The position numbers and the translations under genes were made by a program. DNA of 64,000 bases from an uncultured Methanomicrobiales archaeon (GTDB lineage: Archaea > Halobacteriota > Methanomicrobia > Methanomicrobiales > Methanospirillaceae): positions 25,304-89,303 of the forward strand of contig CAIULN010000020.1 in NCBI GenBank assembly GCA_903900025.1, given 5' to 3'. The notes below the pieces were generated by a model. It ran no database searches. It was not told the origin of the DNA and was given only the letters and a program-made list of their open reading frames with translations. This document shows, piece after piece, positions 63,872 through 64,000 of the stretch (position 1 is its first letter; the number at the start of each line of letters is the position of its first letter).

Positions 63872-64000
63872 ATGTATTGCGGGCATTGCGGCGGAAAAAT
63901 AGCAGAGGACTCGCAGTTTTGTGAACAGTGCGGACGACCCGTCGAGGCATTCCCCGGTCCGGCGGTTGCCGGGCCACCGGTATCGCGCCGCATGGACAAA
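63872..64000 (+). CDS. Zinc-ribbon protein, 5' part
   Basis: From ATG 63872 the frame stays open to the window end (43 codons). It encodes MYCGHCGGKI and DSQFCEQCGRPVEAF, a zinc ribbon of two CxxC pairs found at the start of many archaeal and bacterial membrane proteins, followed by a Pro/Ala linker. The rest lies outside the window, so the function cannot be given. Confidence 0.7.
   Translation, partial: MYCGHCGGKIAEDSQFCEQCGRPVEAFPGPAVAGPPVSRRMDK

Noticed and set aside
1..64000. CRISPR arrays, insertion sequences, integrases, prophage genes.
   Set aside because: No regularly spaced repeats, transposase motifs or phage structural proteins were seen on either strand.

Overview
The window is chromosomal DNA from a methanogenic archaeon, most probably of the order Methanomicrobiales (Methanoregula/Methanosphaerula-like; I cannot fix the genus). 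Evidence: archaeal DnaG primase, transcription factor E, aTrm56, CDP-archaeol synthase next to a tetraether-lipid synthase homologue, a methanogenesis marker 14 protein, corrinoid iron-sulfur protein subunits, the methanogen homocysteine pathway, mid-range G+C, frequent overlapping start/stop codons and archaeal TATA-like elements. Bacterial-type MutS, MutL, UVDE and a MutY-like glycosylase point to old acquisition of repair genes.

Layout. 1-5371 (+): a C1/methyl cluster of cdhD (cut by the window edge), cdhE, a RACo-like corrinoid reactivator, a MesB-type methionine synthase and a CooC-like ATPase, closed by a hairpin terminator. 5821-13095: pyruvoyl arginine decarboxylase, a 2H-phosphoesterase/calcineurin-phosphatase fusion, an ETHE1-like metallo-hydrolase with two rhodanese domains, a flavin-type oxidoreductase, a YyaL/DUF255 protein and a membrane HEXXH protein. 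13224-19718: DNA repair block mutS-mutL, uvsE (convergent), mutY-like. 20619-34158 (mostly -): a 58-residue membrane peptide, then the cobalamin operon cbiT-L-F-G-H-C-D-E, a PsiE-like protein, cobA-hemC-hemL-hemB, a flavoprotein, hemA and a precorrin-2 dehydrogenase. This runs from glutamyl-tRNA to late cobyrinic acid steps, without hemD.

34361-41677: tRNA-Gly(GCC), a 26-residue Lys/Ala/Pro peptide, a PAPS-reductase-family gene split by a frameshift in an A8 tract, hisH, a secreted surface protein, and a membrane-anchored wHTH protein overlapping alaS. 42082-45810: SWIM protein, Nif3-like protein, then the homocysteine-forming set (DUF39-CBS protein, NIL-ferredoxin, UPF0280). 46311-49201: a tightly coupled information-processing operon (wHTH, aTrm56, ATP-grasp, TFE, HD protein). 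49219-53360: ACT-domain regulator, tRNA-Leu(GAG), an unassigned G+C-rich gap, secreted protein, pyrC, UPF0235. 53487-64000: dnaG, UPF0058, ornithine cyclodeaminase-like, divergent tes and carS, pyrE, purD, argF, a small protein with methanogenesis marker 14, an FMN-binding protein and the first codons of a zinc-ribbon protein.

How it works together: the most interesting reading is that two distant clusters complete one pathway. The DUF39/NIL-ferredoxin/UPF0280 genes make homocysteine from aspartate semialdehyde. The cdhD/cdhE/RACo/mesB cluster would methylate homocysteine from a corrinoid protein rather than from a folate or pterin directly. The cobalamin operon between them supplies the corrinoid.
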